Source of the DNA: Rhizobacter terrae
GTDB lineage: Bacteria > Pseudomonadota > Gammaproteobacteria > Burkholderiales > Burkholderiaceae_C
Assembly (NCBI RefSeq): GCF_003852895.1
Contig: NZ_QUSW01000006.1
Location: 326,734 to 390,733, forward strand
DNA: 64,000 bases
Reading direction: 5' to 3'
Shown here piece by piece: positions 10,289 to 21,160 of this stretch; position 1 is the first letter of the stretch, and each line of letters starts with the position of its first letter. The notes under the pieces are model-generated. The model made no database searches. It was not told the DNA's origin and was given only the letters and a program-made list of their open reading frames with translations. Position numbers and translations under genes: made by a program.

Positions 10289-11235
10289 GTCGTTGCTCTC
10301 TCTTGCGCTTGCAGGAGGCCTTGCACCTCCACCGGGCTCAAGAGCCTGTTTGAAATGAGTTCGCCCGCGGTGACGTGGGCACTGCCGAGGAAGGCCTTGG
10401 GCTGCGGGCCGTACACGCGCACGTTGGGCGCGTCGGCCATGTCCAGGCGGCGGCGCACGCCGCTCAGGAAGCGGCCGGCATCCTCGTCGTTCAGCCGCAC
10501 GCAGGGCCAGTCGGCGAGCAGGCTGTCGGCGTCACGCAGCATGCCATCGCGTTGTGGCTCGGTCATGTCAGCCAGTTGTTCCAGCGTGACGGTGCCGTCG
10601 AGCGTGAGCGGGCCGCTGCCGGTGCGGCGCAGCGCCGTCAGGTGCGCGCCGCAACCCAGCGCCTCGCCGATGTCCTCGGCCAGGGTGCGGATGTAGGTGC
10701 CCTTGCTGCAGCGCACGTCGATCATCCATTGGTCGTGCAGGCCGCCCATCAGCTGGATCTCGTGGATGGTGATGCGGCGCGCTTCGCGCTCGACCTCGAT
10801 GCCGGCACGGGCGTATTCGTACAGCGCCTTGCCATCGCGCTTGAGCGCCGAGTGCATGGGCGGGACCTGGTCGATCGGGCCGATGAACTTCGCGCAGGCG
10901 GCGGCGACGTCTTCGGCGTTCACGTTGACGGTCCGCGCCTTGAGGGGCTCGCCTTCGGCATCGCCGGTGGTTGTCGTGACGCCCAGCTTCAGCGTCGCGG
11001 TGTAGCGCTTGTCGGCGTCCAGGCTGATCTGGCTGAACTTGGTGGCGGCACCGAAGCACAGCGGCAGCAGGCCGGTGGCCAGCGGGTCCAACGTGCCGGT
11101 GTGGCCGGCCTTCTCGGCACGGAACAGCCGCTTGGCCTTTTGCAATGCATCGTTGCTCGACAGGCCCAGGGGCTTGTCGAGCAGCAGCACGCCGTGAACG
11201 GCGCGCTTGGGGATGCGGGGGCGTTGGCTTTGCAT
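10285..11235 (-). CDS. truB: tRNA pseudouridine(55) synthase TruB
   Basis: Makes pseudouridine-55 in the T-loop of tRNAs. The protein has 316 residues. The N-terminal [16 protein letters not shown] and the catalytic Asp50 in [16 protein letters not shown] are intact; [15 protein letters not shown] is the conserved RNA-binding segment. A short C-terminal PUA-like region follows ([13 protein letters not shown]). It is 46 bases downstream of rbfA and coupled to typA through an ATGA overlap. Confidence 0.97.
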
Positions 11236-11281
11236 TGGAAAATCGCCGCGTGGGTCCGCTTCGCTTGACCCACCCTACGTG

Positions 11282-11647
11282 TCAGTCTTCTTTCGCCCTT
11301 GTGGCGTTGGCCTGGTTGATCAGCAAGTTCAGCTCGGCTGCGCGCTCGGTCGTGCGGTCGAACAGGAAATGCAGCGTGGGCACGGTGTGGATCTGCAGCC
11401 GCTTGAACAGGCTGTTGCGGATGAAGCCCGCCGCCTCGTTCAGTGCCTCTTCACACTCGGTGGGGTCGCCCACCAGCAGCGAGAAGTACACCTTCGCATG
11501 CGCATAGTCGGGCGTCACGTCCACGTGGTTGACCGTGACCATGCCCACGCGCGGGTCCTTGAGCTCGCGGATGAGCTCGGCCACGTCGCGCTGGATCTGG
11601 TCCGCCACTCGGAAGCTGCGGTTGGGTATGGATCGCTTGTGTTTCAT
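11282..11647 (-). CDS. rbfA: 30S ribosome-binding factor RbfA
   Basis: Small 121-residue KH-like protein that assists late 30S maturation and cold adaptation. It has the typical [14 protein letters not shown] start, the [20 protein letters not shown] core and [19 protein letters not shown] near the end. It sits between infB and truB as in most proteobacteria, 75 bases after infB with a hairpin in the gap. Confidence 0.97.
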   Translation of the reverse strand: MKHKRSIPNRSFRVADQIQRDVAELIRELKDPRVGMVTVNHVDVTPDYAHAKVYFSLLVGDPTECEEALNEAAGFIRNSLFKRLQIHTVPTLHFLFDRTTERAAELNLLINQANATRAKED

Positions 11648-11668
11648 CTTTCGTTCCCCATCAACGAC

Positions 11669-11700
11669 AAACCCCGCCTGCTTTGATTCAGGCGGGGTTT
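11669..11700 (-). terminator. hairpin between infB and rbfA
   Basis: Twelve-base-pair stem (AAACCCCGCCTG / CAGGCGGGGTTT) with an 8-base loop directly downstream of infB. Only a short T run follows on the minus strand, so it may attenuate or protect the infB message rather than fully stop transcription into rbfA. Confidence 0.65.
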
Positions 11701-11722
11701 GGGGACGAGGCCCGCTGCCGCC

Positions 11723-14626
11723 TTACAGCGTGCGTGCCACTTCCTTCACCTCGAAGAATTCCAGCTGGTCGCCCTCGGAGATGTCGTTGTAGTTCTTCAG
11801 CTTGATACCGCACTCGAAGCCTTCCTTGACTTCGCGCACGTCGTCCTTCAAGCGGCGAACCGACTCGATCTCTCCGGTGTAGACCACCACGTTGTCGCGC
11901 AGCAGGCGGAAGCGCGCGCCACGGCGCACCAGGCCCGAGGTGACCATGGAGCCCGCCACCGTGCCGATCTTGGAGGCCACGAACACCGTGCGGATCTCCG
12001 CCGTGCCGATGACTTCCTCGCGCTGCTCGGGGGCCAGCATGCCGGTCATCGCTGCCTTCACCTCATCCACGGCGTCGTAGATGATGTTGTAGTAGCGGAT
12101 GTCCACGCCATTGTTCTCGGCCAGCTTGCGCGCGCCGGCATCGGCACGCGTGTTGAAGCCGATGATGATCGCCTTGGATGCGATGGCGAGATTGATGTCG
12201 CTTTCGCTGATGCCGCCGACCGCCGCGTGCACGATCTGCACCTTGACTTCGTCGGTGCTGAGCTTTTGCAGCGACTGCGCCAGCGCTTCCTGCGAACCCT
12301 GCACGTCGGCCTTGATGATGAGCGCCAGCGTCTGCATGTCGCCCTGGCCCATGTTCTCGAACATGTTCTCCAGCTTGGCGGCCTGCTGCTTGGCCAGCTT
12401 CACGTCACGGTACTTGCCCTGGCGGAAGGTGGCGATTTCGCGGGCGCGGCGCTCGTCGGCCAGCACCATGAACTCGTCGCCGGCCTGCGGCACCTCGGTG
12501 AGGCCCTGGATTTCCACCGGCAGCGACGGACCGGCTTCGGTCGCGCTCTTGCCGTCTTCGTCCAGCATGGCACGCACGCGGCCGTAGCTCGAACCCGCCA
12601 GCACGACGTCGCCGCGCTTGAGCGTGCCCGACTGCACCAGCACCGTGGCCACCGGGCCGCGGCCCTTGTCCAGCTGCGCTTCGATGACCAGGCCCTTGGC
12701 GGGCGCCTCGATGGCGGCCTTGAGTTCCAGCACTTCGGCCTGCAGCAGCACCTGCTCCAGCAGGTCGTCGATGCCCTGGCCGGTCTTGGCCGACACGGGC
12801 ACGAAGGGCGAATCGCCGCCGAAGTCTTCCGGCACGACTTCCTCGGCCACGAGCTCGCTCTTCACGCGCTCGACGTTGGCGTCCGGCTTGTCGATCTTGT
12901 TCATCGCGACCACGATGGGCACACCCGCCGCCTTCGCGTGGTGGATGGCTTCCTTCGTCTGCGGCATCACGCCGTCGTCGGCCGCTACCACCAGGATGAC
13001 GATGTCGGTCGCCTTGGCACCGCGCGCACGCATGGCCGTGAAGGCCGCGTGACCCGGGGTGTCCAGGAAGGTGATCATGCCGCGCGGCGTGTCGACGTGG
13101 TAAGCGCCGATGTGCTGCGTGATGCCACCGGCCTCACCCGCGGCCACGCGGGCACGGCGGATGTAGTCCAGCAGCGAGGTCTTGCCGTGGTCGACGTGGC
13201 CCATGACGGTGACCACCGGCGCGCGCGGCAGCAGCTCGTGCGCGGCTTCGGTCTCGCCTTCGGTGAGGAAGGCTTCCGGGTCGTCCAGCTTGGCAGCGAA
13301 CGCCTTGTGGCCCATTTCCTCGACGAGGATCATGGCCGTTTCCTGGTCCAGCTGCTGGTTGATGGTGACCATCTGGCCCAGCTTCATCAGTTGCTTGATG
13401 ACCTCGGAGGCCTTCACCGACATCTTGTGGGCGAGATCGGCCACGCTGATGGTCTCGGGCACGTGCACTTCCTGCACCTGCTGCTCGACCGGCGCCACGA
13501 AGGTGGACGTGCCGCCATCGCGATCGCCGCCGCGGCGTCCGCCGCGCGGGGCGCGCCAGCCGGCACGGGCACCGCCCGCGGCGGGTTCAGTGCGACCCTT
13601 GACGGCGCCACGCTTCTTGGCGGCATCGTCAGCCCAGCTCGACGAGAGCTTCTCGGACTTGACGGACTTCTTGTCGCCCGGCTTGGCAGCCCCAGCGGCA
13701 CCCGGCGCAGCCGGTGCAGCAGCGGTCGTGGTGGCCGCCTTGTGGATGGTGCCCTTGATGCCTTCCTTGCCGGCCTCGGCCGCCTTGGGCGCCTCTTCCG
13801 GCTTCTTGGCGGTGAGCACCTTCTTGGGCGCGTTCATCATCGCGCGGATGGCCGCGGCTTCTTCCTCGGCGGCCTTGCGGCGCTTGGCGAGGTCGGCAGC
13901 ACGCTGCTTCTCTTCGTCGACGACGTCGGCGGCCTTGATCACGCGCAAGGCCGGCTTGGGCGGTTCGGCAGGCGCCACGGGCGCGGCCACCGGGGCAGCC
14001 ACTGCGGGTGCAGAGGCCGCGGCCTTGGCGGCGGGAGCCGGAGCCGTGGTCTTGGCGGCAGCCTGCGCCGCAGCTTCGGCGGCGGCCTTGGCGGCAGCGG
14101 CCGCAGCCTCGGCGGCAGCCTTGGCAGCCGCTTCCGCGGCCTCGCGCTGGCGGGCCTCGGCAGCCTCACGCTCCAGGCGCGCCTGCTCTTCACGCTGGCG
14201 GCGCTTTTCCTCGAGTTCCTCTTCCTGGCGGCGCAGGAGTTCGGCCTGGGCTTGCGCTTCCAGCTCGCGGCGCTGCAGCTCGGCGTCGTCAGCCACGGCA
14301 ACGGCCGGTGCATCGCCCGCAGCGTCATCGCGCTTGACGAAGGTGCGCTTCTTGCGCACCTCGACCTGGATGGTGCGCGCCTTGCCGCTCGCATCGGCCT
14401 GCTTGATCTCGCTGGTCGACTTGCGGGTGAGCGTGATCTTCTTGCGCTCGCCGCCGGCGGTGCCGTGGGCAGAACGCAGGTGATCGAGCAGGCGCTCCTT
14501 GTCCGCTTCAGTCAGTGCGTCATCCGTCGACGCCTTGCTGACGCCAGCCGACTGCAACTGCTCGAGCAGTGCCGTGGCCGAGCGGTTGAGCTCTGCGGCG
14601 AGTTGGGCGACGGTAGTCACAGCCAT
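11723..14626 (-). CDS. infB: translation initiation factor IF-2
   Basis: GTPase that places initiator tRNA on the 30S subunit. 967 residues: an N-terminal IF2_N domain ([19 protein letters not shown]), a long Ala/Glu/Lys-rich linker (about 110-340), a second IF2_N-like segment ([20 protein letters not shown]), the G domain with [12 protein letters not shown] near residue 475, and C-terminal domains ending [14 protein letters not shown] 14626 is chosen because the IF2_N domain starts there and AAGGA lies 8 bases upstream; the open frame runs 29 codons further without homology. It follows nusA by 64 bases. Confidence 0.97.
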   Translation of the reverse strand: MAVTTVAQLAAELNRSATALLEQLQSAGVSKASTDDALTEADKERLLDHLRSAHGTAGGERKKITLTRKSTSEIKQADASGKARTIQVEVRKKRTFVKRDDAAGDAPAVAVADDAELQRRELEAQAQAELLRRQEEELEEKRRQREEQARLEREAAEARQREAAEAAAKAAAEAAAAAAKAAAEAAAQAAAKTTAPAPAAKAAASAPAVAAPVAAPVAPAEPPKPALRVIKAADVVDEEKQRAADLAKRRKAAEEEAAAIRAMMNAPKKVLTAKKPEEAPKAAEAGKEGIKGTIHKAATTTAAAPAAPGAAGAAKPGDKKSVKSEKLSSSWADDAAKKRGAVKGRTEPAAGGARAGWRAPRGGRRGGDRDGGTSTFVAPVEQQVQEVHVPETISVADLAHKMSVKASEVIKQLMKLGQMVTINQQLDQETAMILVEEMGHKAFAAKLDDPEAFLTEGETEAAHELLPRAPVVTVMGHVDHGKTSLLDYIRRARVAAGEAGGITQHIGAYHVDTPRGMITFLDTPGHAAFTAMRARGAKATDIVILVVAADDGVMPQTKEAIHHAKAAGVPIVVAMNKIDKPDANVERVKSELVAEEVVPEDFGGDSPFVPVSAKTGQGIDDLLEQVLLQAEVLELKAAIEAPAKGLVIEAQLDKGRGPVATVLVQSGTLKRGDVVLAGSSYGRVRAMLDEDGKSATEAGPSLPVEIQGLTEVPQAGDEFMVLADERRAREIATFRQGKYRDVKLAKQQAAKLENMFENMGQGDMQTLALIIKADVQGSQEALAQSLQKLSTDEVKVQIVHAAVGGISESDINLAIASKAIIIGFNTRADAGARKLAENNGVDIRYYNIIYDAVDEVKAAMTGMLAPEQREEVIGTAEIRTVFVASKIGTVAGSMVTSGLVRRGARFRLLRDNVVVYTGEIESVRRLKDDVREVKEGFECGIKLKNYNDISEGDQLEFFEVKEVARTL

Positions 14627-14690
14627 TGTTGAATCCTTGCTTGGGTCTTGCGGTGCGGCTTGCTGGTCAAGTGGTGCGTGTCTGGTTGAT

Positions 14691-16169
14691 TCAAGCGTTG
14701 AACCAGTGTTCACGCGCCTTCATGATCAGGGCCTTGGCCTGTGCCTCGTCGACACCGGTCATGTCAGTCAGTTCGTCGACGGCGAGGTCGGCGAGGTCGT
14801 CACGCGTATGGATGCCGCTGTCGGAGAGCTTCTCGATCAGCTCGGGCGTCAGGCCTTGCAGGTCGCGCAGGTCCTGCGAGACGTCCTCGACCTTTTCCTC
14901 GCGGGCGATTTCCATCGTCAGCAGCGCGTCCTTGGCACGGGTGCGCAGCTCGTTGACGGTGTCCTCGTCGAAGCCTTCGATCTCCAGCATTTCCTGCATG
15001 GGCACGTAGGCCACTTCTTCCAGGCTGGAGAAGCCTTCGGCGATGAGGATGTCGGCCACTTCGGCGTCCACGTCGAGCTTCTCGACGAAGAGCTTGCGCA
15101 CGGAGTCGCTCTCTTGCGCCTGCTTGGCCGACGATTCCTCGGCGGTCATGATGTTGATGCGCCAGCCGGTGAGTTCCGATGCGAGGCGCACGTTCTGGCC
15201 GCCGCGGCCGATGGCGATGGCGAGGTTTTCCTCGTCGACCACCACGTCCATGGCGTGGCGCTCTTCGTCGACCACGATGGACTGCACGTTGGCCGGAGCC
15301 AGCGCGCCGATGACGAACTGCGCAGGGTCTTCCGACCACAGCACGATGTCCACGCGTTCGCCGGCGAGCTCATTGGTCACGGCGTTCACACGCGAACCGC
15401 GCACGCCCACGCAGGTGCCGATCGGGTCCACGCGCTTGTCGTGCGAGAGCACGGCGATCTTGGCGCGGCTGCCGGCGTCGCGGGCGCAGCTCTTGATCTC
15501 CAGCAGGCCCTGCTCGATCTCTGGCACTTCCTGCGAGAACAGCTCGATCATGAAGCCCGGGGCGCTGCGCGACAGCAGGATCTGCGGGCCGCGCAAGGTG
15601 GGGTCCACCTCGGCGATGAAGGCCCGCACGCGGTCGCCCGAGCGCAGGTTTTCCTTGGGGATCATCTCGCTGCGGCGCAGGCGGCCTTCCACGCGGCCGG
15701 ACTCGACGATGATGTCGCCCTTGTCCAGGCGCTTGACCGTGCCCACGAAGATCTTCTCGCCACGCGAGAGGAAGTCGTTGAGGAGCTGCTCGCGCTCGGC
15801 ATCACGGATCTTCTGCAGGATGACCTGCTTGGCGGCTTGCGCGCCGATGCGGCCGATGGAGACGGACTCGACCGGCTCCTCGATGTAGTCGTCGACCTCG
15901 ATGTCGGCGATCTGCTCTTGTGCTTCGAAGTGCAGGATTTCGGCGTCAGGCAGTTGCAGGCCGGCTTCGTTGGGCACCACGTGCCAGCGGCGGAAGGTCT
16001 CGTAGTCGCCGGTCTCGCGGTCCACGGACACGCGCATGTCGACTTCGCCGCCATGCAGCTTCTTGGATGCCGAAGCGAGAGCAGCTTCGACGGCGCCGAA
16101 GACGACTTCCCGATCCACGCTCTTTTCGCGAGAGATCGCGTCGACCAGCATCAACAGTTCGCGGTTCAT
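14691..16169 (-). CDS. nusA: transcription termination/antitermination factor NusA
   Basis: RNA polymerase-binding factor controlling pausing, termination and antitermination. 492 residues in the usual order: N-terminal RNAP-binding domain ([15 protein letters not shown]), S1 domain ([19 protein letters not shown]), two KH domains ([14 protein letters not shown] and [15 protein letters not shown]) and two C-terminal helical acidic repeats (around 360-490). Its ATG overlaps the rimP stop (ATGA), showing translational coupling. Confidence 0.98.
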   Translation of the reverse strand: MNRELLMLVDAISREKSVDREVVFGAVEAALASASKKLHGGEVDMRVSVDRETGDYETFRRWHVVPNEAGLQLPDAEILHFEAQEQIADIEVDDYIEEPVESVSIGRIGAQAAKQVILQKIRDAEREQLLNDFLSRGEKIFVGTVKRLDKGDIIVESGRVEGRLRRSEMIPKENLRSGDRVRAFIAEVDPTLRGPQILLSRSAPGFMIELFSQEVPEIEQGLLEIKSCARDAGSRAKIAVLSHDKRVDPIGTCVGVRGSRVNAVTNELAGERVDIVLWSEDPAQFVIGALAPANVQSIVVDEERHAMDVVVDEENLAIAIGRGGQNVRLASELTGWRINIMTAEESSAKQAQESDSVRKLFVEKLDVDAEVADILIAEGFSSLEEVAYVPMQEMLEIEGFDEDTVNELRTRAKDALLTMEIAREEKVEDVSQDLRDLQGLTPELIEKLSDSGIHTRDDLADLAVDELTDMTGVDEAQAKALIMKAREHWFNA

Positions 16170-16717
16170 TGTTCTTGACCTCCAACCTCTTCATCGGCCT
16201 GCGGCTCGTCGCCGGGCGCCACCGGGGCTGCCTGGAAGCGGCGCCCCTTGAAATCGATCACCGGCACGAGCCGGGCTTCACGGACCTCTTCCAGCGAGAA
16301 ATCGAGTGCCTGGTCGGTCTTGCCGTCGTTGAAGACGATGCGCCAGCCCGTGGCGCCCTCGCCATCCTGTGCCTGCAGCACACCGGAATACTTCTTGCGA
16401 CCCTGGAACGGCATCTTGAGCGTGAGCTCGATCTGCTCGCCCGCGAAGCGGGCGTAGTCGGCCGCCTTCTTGAGGGGACGATCCAGGCCGGGAGACGAGA
16501 CTTCGAGGCGCTCGTAGGAGCCGCCCTCGACTTCGAGCACGTGCTGAAGCTGGCGGGTCACCTTTTCGCAGTCGTCGACGGTGATGAATTCACCGGTGGG
16601 ATCATTGGGCAGGCGGTCGATGAACACACGAAGCAACCCACGAGCGCTGCGCTCGACGTCGACCAGGTCATAACCCAGGCCGGTGACGGTTCGTTCGATG
16701 GCGGCTTGCCAATTCAT
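16166..16717 (-). CDS. rimP: ribosome maturation factor RimP
   Basis: Cytoplasmic 30S assembly factor, 183 residues. Conserved features are [20 protein letters not shown] at the N-terminus, [18 protein letters not shown] and the [14 protein letters not shown] motif. Start ATG 16717 ([11 protein letters not shown]) fits the family; the open frame extends upstream without homology. First gene of the rimP-nusA-infB-rbfA-truB-typA unit, so its promoter should lie in the 296-base gap before fabI. Confidence 0.96.
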   Translation of the reverse strand: MNWQAAIERTVTGLGYDLVDVERSARGLLRVFIDRLPNDPTGEFITVDDCEKVTRQLQHVLEVEGGSYERLEVSSPGLDRPLKKAADYARFAGEQIELTLKMPFQGRKKYSGVLQAQDGEGATGWRIVFNDGKTDQALDFSLEEVREARLVPVIDFKGRRFQAAPVAPGDEPQADEEVGGQEQ

Positions 16718-17013
16718 TGATGCGTATCGACGGTGTCTTGAAGCGAAAAAGAAACGACCAAGCAAAAAAAATGGGCTGGAAAAGAATCCGCCCATGCAGC
16801 TTTCTCGGGAAACCGCAATTGTAGCGCGGCCGGCAGGTACAGGCAACACTTTGGCCTGTCAAGCCCGCTACCGGGGCATGCTTCACACCAGCACGGGGCA
16901 TGCCGGGAGAATCCTTCGGGCCGCCGGAATCGGCAGCGCACCGGGATACGCCGAACAGATGGTGGCTGCGTGCCAGAATTCGAGGCTGACACCTATTTTC
17001 GTTTGGAGACACC

Positions 17014-17805
17014 ATGGGATTTCTGGCCGGCAAGCGCTTCCTCATCACCGGCGTGCTGAACAACCGCTCCATTGCGTACGGCATCGCCCGGGCCTGCCAC
17101 CGCGAAGGGGCCGAGCTGGCCTTCACCTACCAGGGCGAGCGCTTCAAGGACCGCATCGCCGAGTTCGCCGCCGAATTCGGCTCCAAGCTCACCTACGAAA
17201 TGGACGTGGCCGATGATGCGCAGATCGAGCGCACCTTTGCCCAACTGGGCGAGGTCTGGCCGGAATTCGACGGCTTCGTGCACGCCATCGGCTTCGCGCC
17301 GCGCGAGGCCATCGCAGGCGACTTCCTCGACGGCCTGTCGCGCGAGGCCTTCCGCATCGCGCATGACATCTCCAGCTACAGCTTCCCGGCCATGGCCAAG
17401 TTCGCCGCACCGCGCCTGCGCCAGGGTTCGTCGCTGCTGACGCTGAGCTACCTGGGTGCCATCCGCAACGTGCCGGCCTACAACACCATGGGCCTGGCCA
17501 AGGCCTCGCTGGAGGCCAGCGTGCGCTACCTGGCAGGCAGCCTGGGCCCCAAGGGCATCCGTGTGAACGGCATCTCGGCCGGGCCGATCAAGACGCTGGC
17601 GGCGTCGGGCATCAAGGGCTTCGGGAAGATCCTGGACGTGGTGGCGAACAACTCGCCGCTGCGACGCAACGTGACCATCGAGGATGTGGGCAACGTGGCG
17701 GCCTTCCTGCTGTCGGACCTGTCCGCGGGCGTGACCAGCGAGATCACCTACGTGGACGGCGGCTTCAGCCACGCGATGGCTGGCGGCGCGGACATTGCCG
17801 AGTAA
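17014..17805 (+). CDS. fabI: enoyl-[acyl-carrier-protein] reductase (NADH) FabI
   Basis: Last reductive step of the fatty acid elongation cycle. 263 residues, SDR fold with the FabI-specific cofactor start [17 protein letters not shown] and the catalytic Tyr and Lys in [10 protein letters not shown] (Tyr-x6-Lys). [18 protein letters not shown] is the substrate-loop region usual in FabI. ATG 17014 lies after GGAGACACC. Divergent from rimP; a terminator follows at 17832. Confidence 0.97.
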   Translation: MGFLAGKRFLITGVLNNRSIAYGIARACHREGAELAFTYQGERFKDRIAEFAAEFGSKLTYEMDVADDAQIERTFAQLGEVWPEFDGFVHAIGFAPREAIAGDFLDGLSREAFRIAHDISSYSFPAMAKFAAPRLRQGSSLLTLSYLGAIRNVPAYNTMGLAKASLEASVRYLAGSLGPKGIRVNGISAGPIKTLAASGIKGFGKILDVVANNSPLRRNVTIEDVGNVAAFLLSDLSAGVTSEITYVDGGFSHAMAGGADIAE

Positions 17806-17831
17806 ACCGGATTCACCGCCCCCAGAAGAAC

Positions 17832-17860
17832 AAAGACCGGCCCGTGCCGGTCTTTGTTGT
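17832..17860 (+). terminator. Rho-independent terminator after fabI
   Basis: Ten-base-pair stem AAAGACCGGC / GCCGGTCTTT with a 4-base loop (CCGT) and a T-rich tail, 27 bases after the fabI stop. The symmetrical A/T flanks may also serve the convergent SHOCT gene. Confidence 0.85.
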
Positions 17861-17891
17861 TTCCGCTGGCCCGATGCCACCGGTGCAGGCG

Positions 17892-18767
17892 CTACAACTT
17901 CTGCAGCACCTCGCGGCGTTTCTGCTGATATTCCTCCTCGGTGATGAGGTTCTTGTCGCGCAGCCGCTTGAGCGTGATCAGGCGCTGCTCGATTTCATCG
18001 CCAATCGCCGCAGGTGACCCCGGAGTGGCAGGCACCGCCGGCTGCGCTGGCTGAGACGGCGTCGACACTGTCGCCGCAGTGGCCGCACGCGCAGGTTGGG
18101 CCGGGGTGGCCACAGTGCTTGCCGAAGCAGTCGACACCGTCACCACCGGCACCACCACCCAGTCGCCGCGCTTGCTCGCACCGGTGGACACCTTCAGCGA
18201 GGCCGGCCCGGCCTGCACGCGCGAACCGTATTCGAACTTCGGCTCAATGCGCGTGTTGATGTAGTCGCCCATGAACGAAAACCGCGTGTCGCGAACCACC
18301 ACGTTCAGCCCGTCAGCCGTGACGAAAAGCCGTGCCGTGACCGCCTTCGGAGCGGACATGGCGCTGCCTCGGCGGGCATTGGTCACCAGCAGCACGTCGT
18401 CCACCGGCTTGGCCAGCGAGAGCGCGCGGCTGAGCACGGGCACGAGTTCGGTCAGCTCGTCATCGGCAAACAACGGCTCCATGCCGTCGCGCGTGCTCAC
18501 CTGGATGCCGGCCAGCTGGCTCTTCAGCGTGGACGCGTCCACCTGGGCCGGATGCCGGTTGTTGGCGGTGGACGACTCCTTGTCCTCCACCAGCTTCACG
18601 GTCGTGAACTGCGCGAGCTTCCACGAGCGCTGGGTGGACGGCCCCAGGTCGCCGCTGTTGCCGAACAGCCCCTCGAGCAGGCCCGCGGAATGCGCGGGCA
18701 TGGACGCCGCCAGCACACTGCCCAGCGCCATGGCCACCGCGGCCTGGCGCAACAACTTCTTGTTCAC
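17892..18767 (-). CDS. exported SHOCT-domain protein, paralog 1
   Basis: Unknown function. 291 residues: a signal peptide (LLRQAAVAMALGSVLAASMPAHSA), a conserved core shared with the next gene, a Ala/Pro/Thr-rich linker (about 205-255) and a C-terminal SHOCT motif (LITLKRLRDKNLITEEEYQ then KRREVLQKL). SHOCT segments are short helical hairpins often found at protein ends. The second GTG (18767) is preferred over the one at 18773 because AGGAG lies 8 bases upstream of it. The core matches the 18888-19802 product in many positions (LF.DDEL/GEEI.LV, TARLFV.DG.LNV.V.D.R), so the two arose by duplication. Confidence 0.8.
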   Translation of the reverse strand: MNKKLLRQAAVAMALGSVLAASMPAHSAGLLEGLFGNSGDLGPSTQRSWKLAQFTTVKLVEDKESSTANNRHPAQVDASTLKSQLAGIQVSTRDGMEPLFADDELTELVPVLSRALSLAKPVDDVLLVTNARRGSAMSAPKAVTARLFVTADGLNVVVRDTRFSFMGDYINTRIEPKFEYGSRVQAGPASLKVSTGASKRGDWVVVPVVTVSTASASTVATPAQPARAATAATVSTPSQPAQPAVPATPGSPAAIGDEIEQRLITLKRLRDKNLITEEEYQQKRREVLQKL

Positions 18768-18887
18768 TGCCACATCTCCTGAAATCAGACGCCGTCGCGG
18801 CGCCCGTGCATGCCCGACTTTACCCGCCTTGCAAGCGATTTCAGGGATGGGAAGACCCGAGGAAAACCTAGCGGGTCTTGCGCAAAG

Positions 18888-19802
18888 TCACAGACCCGAG
18901 AGGATTTCCTTGCGCTTTTGCTGGTACTCCTCCTCGGTGATCGCGCCCTGGTCGCGCAAGAGCTTCAGACCCTTGAGGCGGCGCGCCTGCTCTTCGTAGT
19001 AGGCGGTGTCGCGGGTGGGCGTGGCCGCGGGCAGCACGGCGGCGGGCGCGGGAGCGGGGGCAGGCAGCGTCGTCACGGTGCCTGCAGGCGCTGCCTGCTG
19101 GATGGGCGCAGCCGTCGGTGCAGTCATGGCCGCAGGCACGACCGGGGCCGGCACGGCGGCCGCGATGGGAATCGCGATCCAGTCGGTGCGCTTGGTGGCG
19201 GCGCTCGTGCTCTGCACGACCGCCTTGCTCTGCTTTGCACGCTCGCCGAACTCGAAGGTCGGCGGGATCTTGGTGCCGATGTAGGCATCCACGAAGTCGC
19301 GGCGCGCGTCGTGCACGATGACGTTGAGGTTGCCGTCCTGCACGAACAGGCGGGCGGTGATGCCCAGTGGCGCGGTCAGCACGCTTTCGCCGCGGCGGTG
19401 GGTGCTCAGCAGCACGAGGTCCTCGTTCGGGCCGGCCACCGACAACGCCTGCGTGATGGGCTCCACGAGGTCCTGGATCTCCTCGCCGTAGAACAGCGGG
19501 AACGACTTGCCGTCGACCTTCGCCTGCACCAGCACGAGTTGCTGGCGCACGCCTTCGGGATTCAGCCGGGCCGGATGCGCATTGGGCGCACTACCCGCTT
19601 CGCGCGGCACGATCTGCACCGCTGTGAACTCCGACAGCCGCCAGGTCTTCTTGTTCGGGTTGACGGTGGCGTTGCCGGACTCGCTCGTGCTGGCCTTCTT
19701 GCCGAAGAGGAAGTCCATCACGCCGGCCTGCGCTGAAACGCTGGCCGCACCGAGCGCCACGGTGATCAGCGCCGCCAGCGCCCGGGAATGCAATTGCTTC
19801 AT
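18888..19802 (-). CDS. exported SHOCT-domain protein, paralog 2
   Basis: Unknown function; 304 residues with the same architecture as its downstream neighbour: signal peptide (ALAALITVALGAASVSAQA), conserved core with WRLSEFTAVQIV, RRGESVLTAPLGITARLFV and ATKRTDW, an Ala/Pro-rich linker (about 215-265) and a C-terminal SHOCT helix pair (KGLKLLRDQGAITEEEYQ). ATG 19802 has GGAG upstream. The two genes are 120 bases apart, so they may be separate or loosely linked units. Confidence 0.8.
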   Translation of the reverse strand: MKQLHSRALAALITVALGAASVSAQAGVMDFLFGKKASTSESGNATVNPNKKTWRLSEFTAVQIVPREAGSAPNAHPARLNPEGVRQQLVLVQAKVDGKSFPLFYGEEIQDLVEPITQALSVAGPNEDLVLLSTHRRGESVLTAPLGITARLFVQDGNLNVIVHDARRDFVDAYIGTKIPPTFEFGERAKQSKAVVQSTSAATKRTDWIAIPIAAAVPAPVVPAAMTAPTAAPIQQAAPAGTVTTLPAPAPAPAAVLPAATPTRDTAYYEEQARRLKGLKLLRDQGAITEEEYQQKRKEILSGL

Positions 19803-19891
19803 CGGATCATCTCCAGATTCGTCGTTGTGGGCAGCGCCGGGAGAGAGCCGCAGGCGCCGTGCGCGCGCAAGTCTAGTGCGTGCGAGCCAGG

Positions 19892-20866
19892 TCAGAGATC
19901 GTCCAGCGCACGGGCCGCACCGATCAGGCCGGGCGACACCTTGGACTGCAGGACGTACGTGGGAATCTGCTGGACGTACTGGCGGAAGCGCCCCTTGCTT
20001 TCGAAGCTCTGGCGAAAGCGCGACCTGTCGATCGCATCGCCCAGGCGCGGCACGATGCCGCCCCCGATGTACAGCCCGCCCAGCGAGCCGAGCGACAAGG
20101 CCAGGTTTCCGGCGATGGTACCCAGGAAGCTGAAGAACAGATCCATCGCTTCAACGCAATGCGGGTCGCTGCCGCCGGTGGCGCGATCGGTGATCTGCGC
20201 TGCGTTGAGCGGCTGCGCGTCCTTCACACCGGCCAGTTCGCACACCGCCTGATGGAGGTTCTCGATGCCGGGCCCCGACAGCGCGCGCTCCGCCGATGCA
20301 TGCCCGAAGCGGCGGCGCAGGATGGCCACGACCTTTTCTTCCCGCTCGTCGATGGCCGCCAGCGTGACGTGCCCGCCTTCGCCGTTGATTGGGATCGCCC
20401 GGTGACCCGATCCCGCCGGAAGCAGCCCGGACACGCCCAGGCCGGTACCTGCTCCCAGCAGCGCCAGCGGCGCACCCGGCACAGCCGTGCCCTGCCCTAC
20501 CTGGCGCAGGTCCGAAGGCTCCATCGCCGGCAGAGACAAGGCCAGCGCGGTGAAGTCGTTGATGACCAGGAAACGGTCCAGCTTCAGCTCCGCCTGCACG
20601 CCGGAGATGGAGAACGCCCAGTCGTGGTTGGTCATCTTCACCACGTCGCCCACCACGGGGTTGGCAATGCCGATGGAGCACCAGCGCGGCTGCGACTTGC
20701 CATGCTTGGCCAGGTAGGCGCGGATGGCGGCGACGATCGTCGGGTAGTCGGCGCCTGGAAGCGTGTCGATGTCGGTGAGGGGTGAGTTCTCGGATTCGAT
20801 CCATCCGAAGCGGGCGTTCGTCCCGCCGATGTCCCCGACCAGTCGGGGGAAAGTTCCTGCCTGCAT
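19892..20866 (-). CDS. glk: glucokinase
   Basis: Phosphorylates glucose to glucose-6-phosphate with ATP in the cytoplasm. 324 residues, close to the E. coli Glk length. The phosphate motif DIGGTNAR (12-19), the catalytic Asp104 in INDFTA, the LGAGTGLGVSG segment and the glucose-contacting EGGH motif are all intact. ATG 20866 has AGGAT about 10 bases upstream. It diverges from the maltoporin operon and shares the 489-base region with three HexR-like sites, so both sides may be controlled together. Compare the fusion protein at 29931, whose kinase motifs are degraded. Confidence 0.95.
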   Translation of the reverse strand: MQAGTFPRLVGDIGGTNARFGWIESENSPLTDIDTLPGADYPTIVAAIRAYLAKHGKSQPRWCSIGIANPVVGDVVKMTNHDWAFSISGVQAELKLDRFLVINDFTALALSLPAMEPSDLRQVGQGTAVPGAPLALLGAGTGLGVSGLLPAGSGHRAIPINGEGGHVTLAAIDEREEKVVAILRRRFGHASAERALSGPGIENLHQAVCELAGVKDAQPLNAAQITDRATGGSDPHCVEAMDLFFSFLGTIAGNLALSLGSLGGLYIGGGIVPRLGDAIDRSRFRQSFESKGRFRQYVQQIPTYVLQSKVSPGLIGAARALDDL

Positions 20867-20974
20867 GTAGTGCTCGATCCTGGTTGATGTTCTGCGGGGC
20901 TTGTTCTGTTTTGACCTTGCTCGCCCGTCCCTGCGGCGTCAAGGTTGGCTCAGATTGACCATTCCCCCAACATT

Positions 20975-20989
20975 TGTAGCCAAACTACT
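20975..20989. promoter_or_regulatory. HexR-like operator, site A
   Basis: TGTAGCCAAACTACT, an imperfect palindrome with arms TGTAG and CTACT. It fits the published style of HexR (RpiR-family) sites, whose consensus is close to TGTAATTAAATTACA. It lies 109 bases upstream of glk. The likely ligand-binding regulator is encoded at 29931-31802. Confidence 0.6.
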
Positions 20990-21111
20990 TTATTGATCTT
21001 ACAGGCCGATCGAGTACAAGTCCACGCTGCCAACCCCATGACAACCCTGATTCCACTCCAGCACCAGCGTTGCTCCCAGGCAAATCCTGGTACAAACCCG
21101 CGTTTACCGGA

Positions 21112-21126
21112 TGTAGTTCCATTACT
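21112..21126. promoter_or_regulatory. HexR-like operator, site B
   Basis: TGTAGTTCCATTACT, the same arms and 5-base spacing as site A. It lies 230 bases upstream of the lamB start and 49 bases from site C start to start, close to five helical turns. Confidence 0.6.
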
Positions 21127-21160
21127 AGAGTGACGACCTAATCGAAACTACAGCAACAGT

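Noticed and set aside
11699..14632. A 977-codon plus-strand open frame opposite infB
   Set aside because: infB is unmistakable on the other strand; the antisense frame stays open only because of strong GC bias in third positions.
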